From NCBI GenBank assembly GCA_025358055.1, contig JANYKV010000153.1:1-52431 (forward strand): a stretch of DNA of 52,431 nucleotides. The letters run 5' to 3'. Of the stretch, positions 8,035 through 18,122 are shown in pieces; position 1 is the first letter of the stretch; every line of letters starts with the position of its first letter. Source of the stretch: Gemmatimonadota bacterium (GTDB taxonomy: Bacteria; Gemmatimonadota; Gemmatimonadetes; Gemmatimonadales; GWC2-71-9). The notes under the pieces were generated by a model that saw only the letters and a program-made list of their open reading frames with translations, searched no databases and was not told where the DNA came from. The position numbers were made by a program, and so were the translations under genes.

Positions 8035-8682
8035 TTACCCTTCCTGCCGTGGCCGATAGGCAAGCTGATCGACCTCGACCTGTCGCTCGCGGGCGACTTG
8101 ACGAACTGACACCAGCTGACTCAGGCCCTTCATCGTGGCCCGCACCATGTTGTGCGGATTGTTCGAGCCGAGGCTCTTGGTCAAGATGTCGGTGATGCCG
8201 GCGCATTCGAGCACCGCGCGCACCGCGCCGCCGGCGATCACGCCGGTACCGATGGCGGCAGGCTTGAGCAGCACTCTGCCGGCCCCATGTTTGCCGACGA
8301 TTTCGTGCGGAACGGTGGAACCAGTGCGCGGGACCTCCACCATCGAGCGCTTCGCGGCATCGACGGCCTTGCGGACCGCTTCCGACACTTCGTTCGCCTT
8401 ACCCGTCGCGATACCGACCCGGCCCTTGCCATCGCCGACTGCAACGAGCGCATTGAACGAGAAGCGGCGGCCGCCCTTGACCACTTTGGCGACCCGATTG
8501 ATATCCACCACCTTCTCGACGAATTCACTGCTGGCTTCACCGCGATCGCGCCGATTGCCGCCTCGCTCGCCGCCCCGGCCCCGCTCGTTCCCGCCCCGGC
8601 GCCCCCGGCGCGCGGGACGTTCCGGAGCCTGCTCCGTTGCCGCCGCCTCAGCAGTCGGTTCGGTGGTCTGTTCGTCGCCCAT
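8035..8682 (-). CDS. rpsE: 30S ribosomal protein S5 with Arg/Gly-rich N-terminal tail
   Basis: S5 supports decoding accuracy in the small subunit. The core starts at [21 protein letters not shown] near residue 53 and includes the conserved [13 protein letters not shown]. The first 50 residues form an acidic-then-RG-rich low-complexity tail ([16 protein letters not shown]), making the protein 215 residues rather than about 165. The ATG at 8682 follows GGAG with good spacing, one base after the rplR stop. Confidence 0.95.
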   Translation of the reverse strand: MGDEQTTEPTAEAAATEQAPERPARRGRRGGNERGRGGERGGNRRDRGEASSEFVEKVVDINRVAKVVKGGRRFSFNALVAVGDGKGRVGIATGKANEVSEAVRKAVDAAKRSMVEVPRTGSTVPHEIVGKHGAGRVLLKPAAIGTGVIAGGAVRAVLECAGITDILTKSLGSNNPHNMVRATMKGLSQLVSVRQVARERQVEVDQLAYRPRQEG

Positions 8683-8683
8683 T

Positions 8684-9055
8684 TTAGAACTCCAATCCGC
8701 CTTCGCGCGCACCTTCGGCAACTGCCTGCACGCGCCCGTGATACCGATAGCCGCCGCGATCGAAGACCGCCTTGGTGTACCCCGCTGCCTTTGCCTTCTG
8801 GCCCAACAGCTTGCCGGTGGCCTTGCCACGGGCAACCTTGCCCTTGCCGTCGACCGTGATGCCTTCGCTATTGTCCGCGACACCGATGAGCGTCACACCC
8901 CGGTCGTCGTCGACCAGTTGGGCGTAAATGTGTTTGAGCGAGCGGAAGACCACCAATCGCGGACGTTCTTGTGTCCCCGTAATCTTCTTCCGCACCCGCA
9001 GGTGCCGGCGGTACCGGCGTTCCGTACTTGTCTTCGGGGCATGAATGGCACGCAT
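8684..9055 (-). CDS. rplR: 50S ribosomal protein L18
   Basis: A 5S rRNA-binding protein of the central protuberance, 123 residues. Typical segments are [29 protein letters not shown] and the C-terminal [23 protein letters not shown]. Its ATG overlaps the rplF stop as TAATG. Confidence 0.96.
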   Translation of the reverse strand: MRAIHAPKTSTERRYRRHLRVRKKITGTQERPRLVVFRSLKHIYAQLVDDDRGVTLIGVADNSEGITVDGKGKVARGKATGKLLGQKAKAAGYTKAVFDRGGYRYHGRVQAVAEGAREGGLEF

Positions 9056-9594
9056 TACTTGGCTCCTGTCTTGCCGGCCTTCCGGCGGACGTGTTCGCCC
9101 TGATACCGGATGCCTTTTCCCTTGTAGGGCTCGGGGGGCCGAATGGAGCGAAGCTCCGCGGCGACCTGCCCGACCATTTCTTTGTCGGCTCCGGCGATTT
9201 TCACCACGGTGTTGTTCTCCACCGTCAGCTTGATCCCGGGCGGAGCTTTGAACGGAACCGGGTGGGAATACCCGACGATCATCGTGAGCCCGGCCGGGTT
9301 GATCTCTGCCTTGTACCCGACGCCTTGGATCTCCAGCGTCTTCTGATAGCCGTTGGTCACCCCTTCGACCATGTTGGCGATAAGGGTACGGGTCAGCCCG
9401 TGTAACGCCTTGTTGAACTGTTCGTCATTGGGCCGTTCGACGAGGATCTTCCCGTCCTCCATCTTCACGCTGAGCGCGGAGTGGATGGTGCGGGCCAGCT
9501 CGCCCTTCGGCCCTTTGACCTTCACAGTATGTCCGGCCACTTCGGCGGTGACGCCGGAGGGTACCAGAACCGGCTTCCTTCCAATCCGCGACAC
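9055..9594 (-). CDS. rplF: 50S ribosomal protein L6
   Basis: A 50S protein near the sarcin-ricin loop and factor-binding site, 179 residues. It starts MSRIGRKPV and carries the C-terminal signature [16 protein letters not shown]. Length and position between rpsH and rplR are standard. Confidence 0.97.
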   Translation of the reverse strand: MSRIGRKPVLVPSGVTAEVAGHTVKVKGPKGELARTIHSALSVKMEDGKILVERPNDEQFNKALHGLTRTLIANMVEGVTNGYQKTLEIQGVGYKAEINPAGLTMIVGYSHPVPFKAPPGIKLTVENNTVVKIAGADKEMVGQVAAELRSIRPPEPYKGKGIRYQGEHVRRKAGKTGAK

Positions 9595-9603
9595 GACGCC
9601 CTC

Positions 9604-9993
9604 CTACCAGATGACGGCGAGCAACTCGCCGCCCAGGTTGGCCGTGCGCGCATCACGATCGGTCATCAACCCTTTGGGGGTCGAGACGATCGCCATGCCC
9701 AGCCCGTTTTTGATGCGAGGCAACTCGCGGCACTTGACGTACCGGCGAAGCCCCGGAGCGGAGACCCGCTTTAACTCGCGAATCACCGGCTGCTCGTTGT
9801 AGTACTTGAGATAGAGCCGGAGCACCCCCCGACCGCCATCGTCCAGCACCTTGAAATCGGCGATGTAGTGGTTCTCTCGGAGTATCCGAGCGACCTCCAC
9901 CTTGAGTTTCGACGTCGGAATGTCCACGCGCCGATGACCCGCCGAACACGCGTTGCGGATGCGGGTCAGCATATCCGCGACGGGATCTGTCAT
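9604..9993 (-). CDS. rpsH: 30S ribosomal protein S8
   Basis: Binds the central domain of 16S rRNA; in Escherichia coli it also represses the spc operon. It is 129 residues, starting MTDPVADMLTRIRNA and ending TDRDARTANLGGELLAVIW. The ATG at 9993 has AAGGA five bases upstream. Another in-frame ATG at 9999 lies on top of that Shine-Dalgarno sequence and is less likely. Confidence 0.96.
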   Translation of the reverse strand: MTDPVADMLTRIRNACSAGHRRVDIPTSKLKVEVARILRENHYIADFKVLDDGGRGVLRLYLKYYNEQPVIRELKRVSAPGLRRYVKCRELPRIKNGLGMAIVSTPKGLMTDRDARTANLGGELLAVIW

Positions 9994-10014
9994 GCTCATC
10001 CTTGGGCCTCGTCC

Positions 10015-10200
10015 TTACCAGCTGGCCTTGCGCACGCCCGGGATTTCCCCCCTCAAGGCGAGCTCACGAAAACAAATGCGACACAGCCCAAACCGCCGGA
10101 GGACCGCGCGCGAGCGTCCGCACCGATTGCAGCGGCGCACGAGTCGGGTCGAGAACTTCGGTGTGCGCTTAGCGCGTTCAATCCAACAGGTCTTCGCCAT
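10015..10200 (-). CDS. rpsN: 30S ribosomal protein S14, zinc-binding (type Z)
   Basis: A 61-residue, short zinc-ribbon form of S14. Two CxxC pairs are visible, CNRC and CRIC, in the context [26 protein letters not shown], and the C-terminus [11 protein letters not shown] is diagnostic. The ATG at 10200 starts [12 protein letters not shown] 105-base spacer separates it from rplE, the longest gap in the spc part of the run. Confidence 0.96.
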   Translation of the reverse strand: MAKTCWIERAKRTPKFSTRLVRRCNRCGRSRAVLRRFGLCRICFRELALRGEIPGVRKASW

Positions 10201-10305
10201 GCTTACTCCTTCTTCGAGACCGAGCACCGAGGGCCCGCACACCCTCCCCTGCTCTTCGCTTCTTCCGGTAACTCCCTACTCCTCACTCCGTACCACTCCC
10301 ACCCC
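10201..10305. other. 105-base spacer between rplE and rpsN with a repeated motif
   Basis: This gap interrupts otherwise tightly packed ribosomal genes. It contains CTACTCCTCAC at 10275-10285, repeated at 262-272, with a shorter inverted copy (GTGAGGAG) at 5999-6006 after secY. Minus-strand AAGAAGGAG stands close to the rpsN ATG. I see no convincing terminator or promoter. Confidence 0.35.
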
Positions 10306-10989
10306 CTACGCGGCCTGTCCCTCGGCCCGGAACGGCCACCCCAACTCACGGAGCAGCGCGTAGGCCAGGTCATCGCGCGGAGCGGACGTCACAACCGTAA
10401 TGTCCATCCCATGGATCTTCTCGACCTTATCGTAGTCGATCTCGGGAAAAATCAACTGTTCTCGAATGCCGGTGGTGTAGTTCCCGCGACCATCAAAACT
10501 CTTGTTCGGTAACCCACGGAAGTCTCGCACCCGCGGGACCGCGAGGGTCACGAACCGGTCGAGGAACTCATACATCCGCGCGCCCCGCAGAGTCACCGTG
10601 GCGCCGACCGGAACGCCTTCCCGAAGCCCGAAATTGGCGATCGACTTCTTGGCTCGGGTGACCACCGGACGCTGCCCGGAAATGAGCGCGAGTTCTTCAA
10701 CGACCGCTTCGAACTGTTTCGGGTTCTTACTCGCGTCGCCCATACCCACGTTCAACACGATCTTGGTGACCCGCGGCACCTGATGCGGGTTCTTGAGTCC
10801 AAACTCTTTCGTGAGTTTGGCCCGCACGGTCCCTTCATAGAACGCCCTCAGCCGAGGCATGCCGGCCCGGGCCTGGGGCGCCGGATCGGTCGTACCCGCT
10901 GGGGTTCCCTTCGCCTTCCCCTTGGTCGACCCCGTCCCCGCTTTGGGGTCGGGAGACTTTTTGGGGGCCTTGGTGGCTTCTTCGGCCAT
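10306..10989 (-). CDS. rplE: 50S ribosomal protein L5 with N-terminal extension
   Basis: Binds 5S rRNA and contacts the peptidyl-tRNA in the central protuberance. The L5 core begins at [16 protein letters not shown] (residue 44) and contains [15 protein letters not shown] and [16 protein letters not shown]. Before it lie 43 residues rich in Lys, Pro, Ala and Gly, giving 227 residues against a usual 180. The ATG at 10989 is two bases after the rplX stop. The internal ATG at residue 44 (10860) is an alternative start, which would remove the extension. Confidence 0.95.
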   Translation of the reverse strand: MAEEATKAPKKSPDPKAGTGSTKGKAKGTPAGTTDPAPQARAGMPRLRAFYEGTVRAKLTKEFGLKNPHQVPRVTKIVLNVGMGDASKNPKQFEAVVEELALISGQRPVVTRAKKSIANFGLREGVPVGATVTLRGARMYEFLDRFVTLAVPRVRDFRGLPNKSFDGRGNYTTGIREQLIFPEIDYDKVEKIHGMDITVVTSAPRDDLAYALLRELGWPFRAEGQAA

Positions 10990-10991
10990 GG

Positions 10992-11372
10992 TTATCGGCT
11001 CCTCGGAATCGACTGGCCCGATCGTACCGCGATCCGTTCGAGCGTGCCGTCGCTATCCTTTTGTCGACGGACCCGGGTCGGAGCTCCCGACTTCGGGTCG
11101 ATCAGCATCACTTTCGAGTGGTGGATCGGTGCGGGCCGTTCCACGATCCCAGCTTCGGAGGTCTGCGTTGCCTTCAGATGGCGTTTGATGATGTTCACGC
11201 CATCCAGCGTCACCCGCCCGGTCTTGGGATGCACGCGGATAATCTTGGCCCGCTTGCCTTTTTCATCGCCGGAAATGACTTGCACCAAATCACCCTTGGT
11301 GACGTGGAGCTTCATCCGAACGATCAACTTCTGCCGATCGCGCTTCGCCTTCTTATAGACCAGGGGTTTCAT
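10992..11372 (-). CDS. rplX: 50S ribosomal protein L24
   Basis: An early-assembly 50S protein. The KOW-type segment [20 protein letters not shown] is followed by the usual [20 protein letters not shown] region. I chose the ATG at 11372 (126 residues), which has GGAGG nine bases upstream. A second ATG at 11315 would give the classical 107-residue form but lacks a Shine-Dalgarno sequence, so the protein probably has about 19 extra basic residues at its start. Confidence 0.93.
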   Translation of the reverse strand: MKPLVYKKAKRDRQKLIVRMKLHVTKGDLVQVISGDEKGKRAKIIRVHPKTGRVTLDGVNIIKRHLKATQTSEAGIVERPAPIHHSKVMLIDPKSGAPTRVRRQKDSDGTLERIAVRSGQSIPRSR

Positions 11373-11373
11373 C

Positions 11374-11742
11374 TCAGAGCACCTCCGGCGCCAGCGAGAC
11401 AATCTTCATGTATTTTTTCTCGCGGAGTTCGCGGGCAACCGGTCCGAAAATACGGGTGGCTCGTGGTTCACCGGTGTCGGTGATCAGCACCGCGGCGTTT
11501 TCGTCGAATCGGATGTACGACCCATCCTTCCGCCGCGTTTCCTTGGCGGTCCGGACGATCACCGCCTTGGCGACGTCACCCTTCTTCACTTGCCCCGTAG
11601 GAATCGCGTCCTTGATCGTCACGACTACGATGTCCCCAAGGCCGGCATATCGCCGCTTGGAGCCACCCAGGACCCGGATCACCAGCGCTCTGCGAGCGCC
11701 GGAGTTATCCGCGATCTTCAGGACCGTTTCTTGTTGAACCAT
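11374..11742 (-). CDS. rplN: 50S ribosomal protein L14
   Basis: A 122-residue 50S protein at the subunit interface. It starts [17 protein letters not shown], and [20 protein letters not shown] and the C-terminal [16 protein letters not shown] end ([13 protein letters not shown]) are canonical. Length and position are standard. Confidence 0.97.
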   Translation of the reverse strand: MVQQETVLKIADNSGARRALVIRVLGGSKRRYAGLGDIVVVTIKDAIPTGQVKKGDVAKAVIVRTAKETRRKDGSYIRFDENAAVLITDTGEPRATRIFGPVARELREKKYMKIVSLAPEVL

Positions 11743-11774
11743 AAGCTGCCTCTATTTCGTTGCTTCGCAACGCA

Positions 11775-12041
11775 CTACTTCGCCCGGGTCACGATCTCGA
11801 CCACCCGCCACCGCACCGTCTTCGCGACGGGACGGGTTTCCATGATACGCACCACGTCCCCCTCCTTGGCTCCCTTGTCGTTGCGGGCCTTGAGCTTCGT
11901 CGTGCGCGTGATCTGCTTGCTGTAGACCGCGTGCGCGAAACGTCGCTCGAGCAACACGGTCACCGTCTTGTCCATCTTGTCGCTCGTCACGAGGCCCTGC
12001 CGCACCTTCCGGCGCCGCCGGGTGTCCACTGACTCGGTCAT
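11775..12041 (-). CDS. rpsQ: 30S ribosomal protein S17
   Basis: A primary 16S rRNA-binding OB-fold protein, 88 residues. It shows [36 protein letters not shown] and [20 protein letters not shown], all family-typical. The start ATG overlaps the rpmC stop by four bases (ATGA). Confidence 0.96.
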   Translation of the reverse strand: MTESVDTRRRRKVRQGLVTSDKMDKTVTVLLERRFAHAVYSKQITRTTKLKARNDKGAKEGDVVRIMETRPVAKTVRWRVVEIVTRAK

Positions 12042-12241
12042 TTCGCCTCCGCCGCGGCGCGCCGCTGGCGCAAAATCGTCTCAATCCGCGCGATCTCGCG
12101 GCGCCAATTCTTGAACTCGTGGTGCTTCTCGATCGCTTCATTGGCGGAGCGGAAGCGGAGTTTGAACCGCTCTTCCCGCGCCTCAGCCAACTTGTGTTGT
12201 AGATCCTCGAGCGACAGCTCGTTCAACTCACTCGCCTGCAT
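12038..12241 (-). CDS. rpmC: 50S ribosomal protein L29
   Basis: A small helical 50S protein near the peptide exit, 67 residues, starting [18 protein letters not shown] and ending with [16 protein letters not shown]. It is packed between rplP and rpsQ, with a four-base overlap into rpsQ. Confidence 0.95.
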   Translation of the reverse strand: MQASELNELSLEDLQHKLAEAREERFKLRFRSANEAIEKHHEFKNWRREIARIETILRQRRAAAEAK

Positions 12242-12244
12242 GGC

Positions 12245-12658
12245 TTAGTTCTCCTCCCGCTTCACGAAGCGGGTCTTGAGCGGCAACTTGGCGGCGGCGA
12301 GGGCAAACGCCTTGCGGGCCAGCTCCTCCGTCACGCCTTCCACCTCGAAGAGGATGCGCGCCGGCTTGATCACGGCAACCCACCCTTCGGGATTGCCTTT
12401 GCCTTTGCCCATTCGAGTTTCAGCCGGTTTCTTCGTGATCGGCTTATCCGGAAAGATGCGAATCCACACCTTGCCGCCGCGCTTCATTTCTCGCGTCATG
12501 GCCACCCGCGAGGCCTCGATTTGCCGGTTGGAAATCCAGCCCGGCTCGAGGGACATGAGGCCGAACTCGCCAAATGCGATCGTACTGCCCCGAGTGGCGA
12601 TCCCCCGCGTTCGGCCCTTGAACATCTTCCGGAACTTGACCCGCTTGGGCGACAGCAT
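12245..12658 (-). CDS. rplP: 50S ribosomal protein L16
   Basis: Helps organise the A-site region of the 50S subunit. It is 137 residues: [16 protein letters not shown] at the start, then [24 protein letters not shown] and [24 protein letters not shown]. All are standard L16 features, and the gene lies between rpsC and rpmC as usual. Confidence 0.97.
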   Translation of the reverse strand: MLSPKRVKFRKMFKGRTRGIATRGSTIAFGEFGLMSLEPGWISNRQIEASRVAMTREMKRGGKVWIRIFPDKPITKKPAETRMGKGKGNPEGWVAVIKPARILFEVEGVTEELARKAFALAAAKLPLKTRFVKREEN

Positions 12659-12661
12659 GCG

Positions 12662-13321
12662 TCAGGCTCCCGTACTGTAGGTGCGACCGCTCATGTCCTC
12701 GACCACCTCACCCCGGAAGACCCAGACCTTGATTCCGATGGTGCCATAGGTGGTCTTCGCCGTGCTGGTTGCGTAGTCGATATCGGCTCGCAGGGTATGC
12801 AGCGGCACCCGGCCTTCGTGATACCCTTCGGTGCGCGCGATTTCGGCCCCGCCCAATCGTCCCGCCGCCCGGACCTTGATCCCTTGGGCGCCCATGCGCA
12901 TGGCGCTCTGCACCGCGCGCTTCATGGCCCGGCGGAACGAAATCCGCTGCACCAGCTGGTGCGCGATATTGTCCGCCACCAGCTTGGCGGACGTCTCGGG
13001 GCGCTTGATCTCCTCGACGTTGATCGCCGCCTCTTTGCCGGTGAGCTGCGCGAGTTCGTCCCGGAGTTTGTCGACTTCAGCGCCCCGCTTACCGATCACG
13101 ACACCCGGTCGGCCGGTGTGGACCGTCACCGTGACCTTGCCCGGCCGCCGCTCGATGTGGATCTCGGAGATCGCCGCGTGTCCCAACCGCGTGTTCAAAT
13201 ACTTCCGGATCAGCTCGTCTTCCTTCAGGAGCGCGGGCATGTCCTTGGCGGAGAACCATCGCGAGGTCCAGGGCTTGATGACGCCGAGCCGGAACCCGAT
13301 CGGATTCGTCTTCTGACCCAT
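12662..13321 (-). CDS. rpsC: 30S ribosomal protein S3
   Basis: An mRNA-entry-site protein with a KH domain, 219 residues. It starts [18 protein letters not shown]. The KH loop region reads [18 protein letters not shown], and the C-terminal [26 protein letters not shown] is diagnostic. Confidence 0.97.
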   Translation of the reverse strand: MGQKTNPIGFRLGVIKPWTSRWFSAKDMPALLKEDELIRKYLNTRLGHAAISEIHIERRPGKVTVTVHTGRPGVVIGKRGAEVDKLRDELAQLTGKEAAINVEEIKRPETSAKLVADNIAHQLVQRISFRRAMKRAVQSAMRMGAQGIKVRAAGRLGGAEIARTEGYHEGRVPLHTLRADIDYATSTAKTTYGTIGIKVWVFRGEVVEDMSGRTYSTGA

Positions 13322-13677
13322 TACGCCTTCTCCTTGCTGTCCACGTGGATCTCGACGTGGCTGGTTCGCTTGCGGATCGGCGTGGCGCGACCCTGCGCGG
13401 CCGCATGAATCCGTTTGAGCGGCTGCCCCATATTGACGATGGCCTTGGTGACGAAGAGTTCGTCGACATCGAACCGCTCGTTCTCCTTCGTCGCCTTCTG
13501 CTCGGCGTTGGCGACCGCCGAGCGCAGCGTCTTAGAGATCTGCTTTGCGGCGTGCTTCTTATTGAACTTCAAGATCGCGTACGCCTCGGTGACGTTCCGT
13601 CCGCGGATCAAATCAATGACCAACCGCATCTTGCGCGGGGATTGACGGACCAGCCGCTGAATCGCGTGCCCTGGCAT
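13321..13677 (-). CDS. rplV: 50S ribosomal protein L22
   Basis: Lines the peptide exit tunnel. It is 118 residues from the ATG at 13677, with GGAG five bases before it; a GTG at 13683 is the alternative. Characteristic segments are [19 protein letters not shown] and the C-terminal [16 protein letters not shown]. Confidence 0.95.
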   Translation of the reverse strand: MPGHAIQRLVRQSPRKMRLVIDLIRGRNVTEAYAILKFNKKHAAKQISKTLRSAVANAEQKATKENERFDVDELFVTKAIVNMGQPLKRIHAAAQGRATPIRKRTSHVEIHVDSKEKA

Positions 13678-13679
13678 GC

Positions 13680-13970
13680 TCACTCCGGCTTCGCCTTCTT
13701 GTCCGCGACCAGCTTCCCGCTGTGGCCCCGGAAGAGACGCGTTGGGGCGAATTCGCCCAGTTTGTGCCCGACCATGTTTTCCGTGGCGTACACCGGCACG
13801 AACTTGTTGCCGTTGTGCACCGCGAAGGTGTGGCCCACGAACTCGGGGAGAATGGTGCTCGACCGACTCCAGGTCTTCACCACCTTCTTCTCGTTCTTGG
13901 CGTTCAGGGTCTGCACCTTTCCGAGCAGCGCTTCCTGCACGAACGGGCCTTTCTTGATGCTTCGCGACAT
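13680..13970 (-). CDS. rpsS: 30S ribosomal protein S19
   Basis: A 30S head protein, 96 residues. [38 protein letters not shown] and the C-terminal [16 protein letters not shown] are family signatures. It lies between rplB and rplV as usual. Confidence 0.97.
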   Translation of the reverse strand: MSRSIKKGPFVQEALLGKVQTLNAKNEKKVVKTWSRSSTILPEFVGHTFAVHNGNKFVPVYATENMVGHKLGEFAPTRLFRGHSGKLVADKKAKPE

Positions 13971-13986
13971 GTCAGATCCTCATTGC

Positions 13987-14826
13987 CTACTGCGTGGCCT
14001 TGCCGCGCCGGCGACCGCGAACGATCAAGCGGTTTGACGGCTTCTTCCGTTTCCGGGTCTTCACACCTTCCGGCTTGCCCCAGGGCGAGACCGGCGGACG
14101 CCCGCCCGAACTCTTTCCTTCGCCACCGCCGAGCGGGTGGTCGACCGGGTTCTTGGCCACGCCGCGCACCTTGCCTCGGCGTCCCAACCACCGGGTCTTG
14201 CCCGCCTTGCCGATCGACAACAGCTCGTGCTCCGCGTTGCCAACTTCACCGACCGTCGCGAGACAGCGCGAGTGCACCAACCGCATTTCGGTCGACTTGA
14301 GCCGGAGCGTGACGTAGGCGCCCTCTTTCGCGACGACCTGGGCGTGAGCTCCGGCCGTGCGAGCCAATTGGCCCCCTTTGCCGATCTTGAGCTCCACATT
14401 GTGCACCATGGTGCCCAGCGGAATTTCTCCCAACGGAACCGCATTGCCGGTTCGCGTATCACTGCCCGGGCCGGAGATCACCGTATCACCCTGCTTGAGA
14501 CCATTCGGATGCAGGATGTAGCGCTTCTCGCCGTCGGCATACACCAGGAGGGCAATTCGCGCGCTCCGGTTCGGATCGTATTCGATCTCCGACACCTTGG
14601 CCGGAATCCCAAATTTTTCGCGGCGGAAGTCGATCTTCCGATATTGGCGCTTGTGCCCGCCGCCCAAGGCACGCATCGTGACATGCCCCTGGTTGTTCCG
14701 CCCGCCGGACTTCTTGAGGGGCTCGAGTAGAGACTTCTCGGGCGTCATCCGCGTGATCTCGTCAAAGCCGGAGACGGAGCGGAATCGGGTCGCGGCCGTC
14801 ATCGGCCGGAATTGTCGGATACTCAT
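13987..14826 (-). CDS. rplB: 50S ribosomal protein L2
   Basis: One of the most conserved 50S proteins, needed for subunit association and peptidyl transferase structure. It is 279 residues. It contains [20 protein letters not shown] and the C-terminal [20 protein letters not shown], including the functionally important His. The very C-terminus is basic, as expected. Confidence 0.97.
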   Translation of the reverse strand: MSIRQFRPMTAATRFRSVSGFDEITRMTPEKSLLEPLKKSGGRNNQGHVTMRALGGGHKRQYRKIDFRREKFGIPAKVSEIEYDPNRSARIALLVYADGEKRYILHPNGLKQGDTVISGPGSDTRTGNAVPLGEIPLGTMVHNVELKIGKGGQLARTAGAHAQVVAKEGAYVTLRLKSTEMRLVHSRCLATVGEVGNAEHELLSIGKAGKTRWLGRRGKVRGVAKNPVDHPLGGGEGKSSGGRPPVSPWGKPEGVKTRKRKKPSNRLIVRGRRRGKATQ

Positions 14827-14827
14827 C

Positions 14828-15115
14828 TCAACCCTCGAACACGGCGATGGAGTCGCCTTCTTTGAGGACCACGATCGCCTTCTTCCAGCGAGCCGTCTTG
14901 CCCTTAATCCGCCCGCGCACGACTTCCCGGCGCCGTACCTGCATCGTCCGCACCGCCGTCACCGTCACCCCAAAAAGCTTCTGCAACGCTTCCCGGATTT
15001 GGGTCTTGTTCGCCTCGGGATGCACTTCGAAAGCGTATTCCTTCCGCGCTTGATACGCGGCGGAACTCTTCTCGGTGATGAGCGGCCGCACCACCGTCTC
15101 GTGGAGGCTCGGCAT
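14828..15115 (-). CDS. rplW: 50S ribosomal protein L23
   Basis: Sits at the tunnel exit and docks trigger factor and SRP. It is 95 residues: [17 protein letters not shown], then [22 protein letters not shown]. The ATG at 15115 overlaps the rplD stop as TAATG. Longer upstream frames run through rplD and are shadows. Confidence 0.95.
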   Translation of the reverse strand: MPSLHETVVRPLITEKSSAAYQARKEYAFEVHPEANKTQIREALQKLFGVTVTAVRTMQVRRREVVRGRIKGKTARWKKAIVVLKEGDSIAVFEG

Positions 15116-15936
15116 TACTTGCTCTCCTTCTTTTTCTTCTTCGAGGCGGGTTTCGCCGACTTGGCCTTGGCCGAGGGTGCTGCCTTGGCGGCCGCCTTCT
15201 TGGGCGAAGGTTTCTTGGCCCGGACTGGGTTGGCGGCCCCCTTGCGCGAGGTCGCGCGTGACTTTCCGGCGCGCTTGATCGGTACGACTGGGGCCGCTTC
15301 CAAGGACATCGCGGCGTCGACTGGTTCCCCGGTCAATGCGTTTCGCTCCACGACGATGGCTTGGGCCCACAGGATGTCGTAGGCCGAGGCCTCATAGAAC
15401 GGCATGACGTGCGCGCCCGGCAAGTTGCGCGCGCTCAGATACACGTTGTGGTTCAGCGCTGTGGTGAGAACGAGTACCTTTTTTTCCCCAAGCCCCAACG
15501 CCTCGAATAACTGCGCCAGGCGGGCAGTCTTTGGCGCCTCGAAGATCACGGGCTCAATCACGAAGAGGGACCCTTCGCGCGCCCGAGCATTGAGGGCCGA
15601 CCGGCGGGCAAGTTGCCGCACCTTGCGAGGAATATCGGCCCGGTAGCTTCGCGGAATCGGCCCGAACACGATGCCACCACCACGCCAATGCGGCGCGCGC
15701 GTGGACCCTTGGCGGGCGCGCCCGGTGCCTTTCTGCTTCCACGGTTTTTGATTCCCGCCCGAGACGAAGCTCCGCGTCTTGGTCTTGGCCGTGCCTTGGC
15801 GCTGATTGCCCAGGAAGGTCTTTACGGCCTGATGCAGTACCGGCTCGTTCACGGTGCCGTCGAAATAGGGTTCCGGAAGGCTGAAGGTAGCCTTCTGCTT
15901 GGCTCCGGCCGATGAGAACAGAGGTGCCTCAATCAT
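15115..15936 (-). CDS. rplD: 50S ribosomal protein L4 with a Lys/Ala-rich C-terminal tail
   Basis: Lines the exit tunnel; in Escherichia coli it also represses the S10 operon. The core (residues 1 to about 210) has [22 protein letters not shown] and [18 protein letters not shown] tail of about 60 residues follows, dominated by Ala, Lys, Pro and Ser and ending in a Lys run, giving 273 residues against a usual 205. The ATG at 15936 overlaps the 3' end of rplC by eight bases. Confidence 0.95.
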   Translation of the reverse strand: MIEAPLFSSAGAKQKATFSLPEPYFDGTVNEPVLHQAVKTFLGNQRQGTAKTKTRSFVSGGNQKPWKQKGTGRARQGSTRAPHWRGGGIVFGPIPRSYRADIPRKVRQLARRSALNARAREGSLFVIEPVIFEAPKTARLAQLFEALGLGEKKVLVLTTALNHNVYLSARNLPGAHVMPFYEASAYDILWAQAIVVERNALTGEPVDAAMSLEAAPVVPIKRAGKSRATSRKGAANPVRAKKPSPKKAAAKAAPSAKAKSAKPASKKKKKESK

Positions 15937-16552
15937 GGCGACTGGGTCCTCCCTGTTTGGCGACCATGACAATGCCGTTCTTGGATCCCGGCACCGCGCC
16001 GCGTACGAAGAGCAGATTCCGCTCGGAGTCGATTCGGACGACGCGAAGACCGAGCTCCGTATGGCGGCGGGCACCCTGGTGCCCCGGCATCTTCTTTCCT
16101 TTGATGACGCGGGAAGGGTCGGTGCCCGGGCTGATGGATCCCGGCTTCCGGTGTCGGGTATTGCCGTGACTCGCCGGGCCCCCAGCGAAGCCGTGTCGGT
16201 GGACCACGCCTTGGAACCCTCGCCCCTTCGACGTGCCGGTGACCTTCACGAGCTCGCCGGGGGCGAACATCTGCACCGTGACGGTCGAGCCCGCCGCCGG
16301 GGCGTCACCGGCCACCTGAAAGGTCCGGATCACGTGCGGTGCCGCATCGAGCCCCGCCTTTTTCGCGTGGCCCAGTTCGGCCTTGGTGGTGCGGATGGGG
16401 CGCTTGACGCCGAACCCCAGCTGCACGTCGGCCATCCGAACCTGGACCACCTGACAGGGTCCGGCTTCGATTACTGTCACGGGGACGGCGGTCCCGTCTT
16501 CCGCGAAAACCCGGGTCATCCCGAGTTTGCGGCCAATGATTCCTGTGGTCAT
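15929..16552 (-). CDS. rplC: 50S ribosomal protein L3
   Basis: Binds near the peptidyl transferase centre. It is 207 residues, starting MTTGIIGRKLGMTRVFAEDG. The internal GFQGVVHRHGFAGGPASHGN and PGHQGARRHTELGLRVVRID are diagnostic. Confidence 0.97.
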   Translation of the reverse strand: MTTGIIGRKLGMTRVFAEDGTAVPVTVIEAGPCQVVQVRMADVQLGFGVKRPIRTTKAELGHAKKAGLDAAPHVIRTFQVAGDAPAAGSTVTVQMFAPGELVKVTGTSKGRGFQGVVHRHGFAGGPASHGNTRHRKPGSISPGTDPSRVIKGKKMPGHQGARRHTELGLRVVRIDSERNLLFVRGAVPGSKNGIVMVAKQGGPSRHD

Positions 16553-16554
16553 GT

Positions 16555-16863
16555 CTATTCGACCTTGATCTCCACGTCCACGCCAGCCGGCAGATCCAGC
16601 TTGGTGAGCGCGTCCATCGTCTGGGGTCGCGAGTCATTGATATCGAGCAATCGCTTGTGGGTCCGCAACTCGAACTGCTCGCGGCTCTTCTTGTCCACGT
16701 GCGGGCTTCGGAGCACCGTGAACCGCTCCGTCTTCACCGGGAGCGGGATTGGGCCCGACACCTCGGCACCGGTCTTTTCCACGCTCCGGACGATGTCCGC
16801 CGCCGCCTGGTCGAGCACGACGTGGTCAAAGGCCTTCAAGCGAATGCGAATTCTGCCTGCCAT
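16555..16863 (-). CDS. rpsJ: 30S ribosomal protein S10 (NusE)
   Basis: A 30S head protein that also links NusG and NusB in transcription antitermination. It is 102 residues: [20 protein letters not shown], then [20 protein letters not shown] and [19 protein letters not shown]. Only 24 bases separate it from tuf, so there is no room for a separate S10-operon leader of the Escherichia coli kind. Confidence 0.97.
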   Translation of the reverse strand: MAGRIRIRLKAFDHVVLDQAAADIVRSVEKTGAEVSGPIPLPVKTERFTVLRSPHVDKKSREQFELRTHKRLLDINDSRPQTMDALTKLDLPAGVDVEIKVE

Positions 16864-16887
16864 AGTTGCTCCTTACTCGGTGCCACT

Positions 16888-18087
16888 CTACTTCAAGATC
16901 TTGGTCACGACTCCCGCACCCACCGTACGCCCGCCTTCGCGGATGGCGAACCGAAGGCCAGGATCCATGGCGATCGGGATGATCAGCTCGATGGTCATCT
17001 GGATGTTGTCACCCGGCATGACCATCTCAACACCCGCGGGCAACTCGACCGACCCGGTGACGTCCGTGGTCCGGAAATAGAACTGCGGCCGATAGCCCTT
17101 GAAGAATGGCGTGTGCCGGCCGCCTTCGGTGGCGGTGAGGACGTACACCTCCGCCTCGAACTGGGTGTGCGGAGTGATGCTCCCCGGTTTGGCGAGCACC
17201 ATGCCGCGCTCGACTTCGTTCTTTTCCACGCCGCGGAGCAGCAGCCCAACGTTGTCGCCCGCCTGGCCGTCGTCGAGCAGCTTGCGGAACATCTCGACGC
17301 CGGTGACCGTGGTCTTCTTCTCGGCGTTGAACCCGACCAGCTGCACTTCTTCGCCGACCTTCACTTTGCCCCGATCGATGCGGCCCGTGGCGACCGTGCC
17401 GCGGCCGGTGATGCTGAACACATCTTCGACCGGCATCAGGAACGGCTTATCGACCTCGCGCTTCGGTTGCGGAATGTACGTATCGAGTGCGTTGTATAGC
17501 TCTTCGATCTTCGCCACGTACGCGGGATCGCCCTGGATCGCCTTGATGGCCGACCCGCGGATGACCGGCGCGTCATCGCCGGGGAACTTGTACTGGCTCA
17601 GCAGCTCGCGCACTTCGAGCTCCACCAGGTCCAGCAGCTCCGGATCGTCCACGAGATCGCACTTGTTCAAGAACACCACGATGGACGGCACGTTGACCTG
17701 GTAGGCCAAGAGGATGTGCTCACGCGTTTGCGGCATCGGACCGTCCACCGCCGACACCACCAATATCGCGCCATCCATTTGGGCCGCGCCGGTGATCATG
17801 TTCTTCACATAGTCCGCGTGCCCCGGGCAATCCACGTGGGCATAGTGCCGGTTCACCGTGCTGTATTCCACGTGACTGGTCGCGATGGTCAGAATCTTCG
17901 TCGGGTCGCGCCGTCCCTGCGCTTCCGACGCCTTCGCGACCTGGTCGTAGGGTATATAGGTGGCCAGACCTCTGTCCGCGGACACCTTGGTGAGGGCCGC
18001 AGTCAATGTGGTCTTGCCATGGTCCACGTGCCCGATCGTTCCCACGTTCACGTGTGGCTTGGTCCGCTCAAATTTCGCCTTGGCCAT
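16888..18087 (-). CDS. tuf: Elongation factor Tu with a divergent switch I loop
   Basis: The GTPase that brings aminoacyl-tRNA to the ribosome, 399 residues. G1 is [10 protein letters not shown]3 is [12 protein letters not shown] and G4 is NKCD; domains 2 and 3 look normal ([33 protein letters not shown]). Unusual is the effector loop: residues 47-71 replace the standard EEKARGITI with a sequence containing [11 protein letters not shown], about five residues longer and without the Arg-Gly pair, while the Mg-coordinating Thr remains (Thr67). I chose the ATG at 18087 ([16 protein letters not shown]); an ATG five codons earlier is possible. It is the only tuf in the window. Confidence 0.97.
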   Translation of the reverse strand: MAKAKFERTKPHVNVGTIGHVDHGKTTLTAALTKVSADRGLATYIPYDQVAKASEAQGRRDPTKILTIATSHVEYSTVNRHYAHVDCPGHADYVKNMITGAAQMDGAILVVSAVDGPMPQTREHILLAYQVNVPSIVVFLNKCDLVDDPELLDLVELEVRELLSQYKFPGDDAPVIRGSAIKAIQGDPAYVAKIEELYNALDTYIPQPKREVDKPFLMPVEDVFSITGRGTVATGRIDRGKVKVGEEVQLVGFNAEKKTTVTGVEMFRKLLDDGQAGDNVGLLLRGVEKNEVERGMVLAKPGSITPHTQFEAEVYVLTATEGGRHTPFFKGYRPQFYFRTTDVTGSVELPAGVEMVMPGDNIQMTIELIIPIAMDPGLRFAIREGGRTVGAGVVTKILK

Positions 18088-18122
18088 GATCTGTTCCCTC
18101 AATACCCTCGTGTGAGTGTGAC

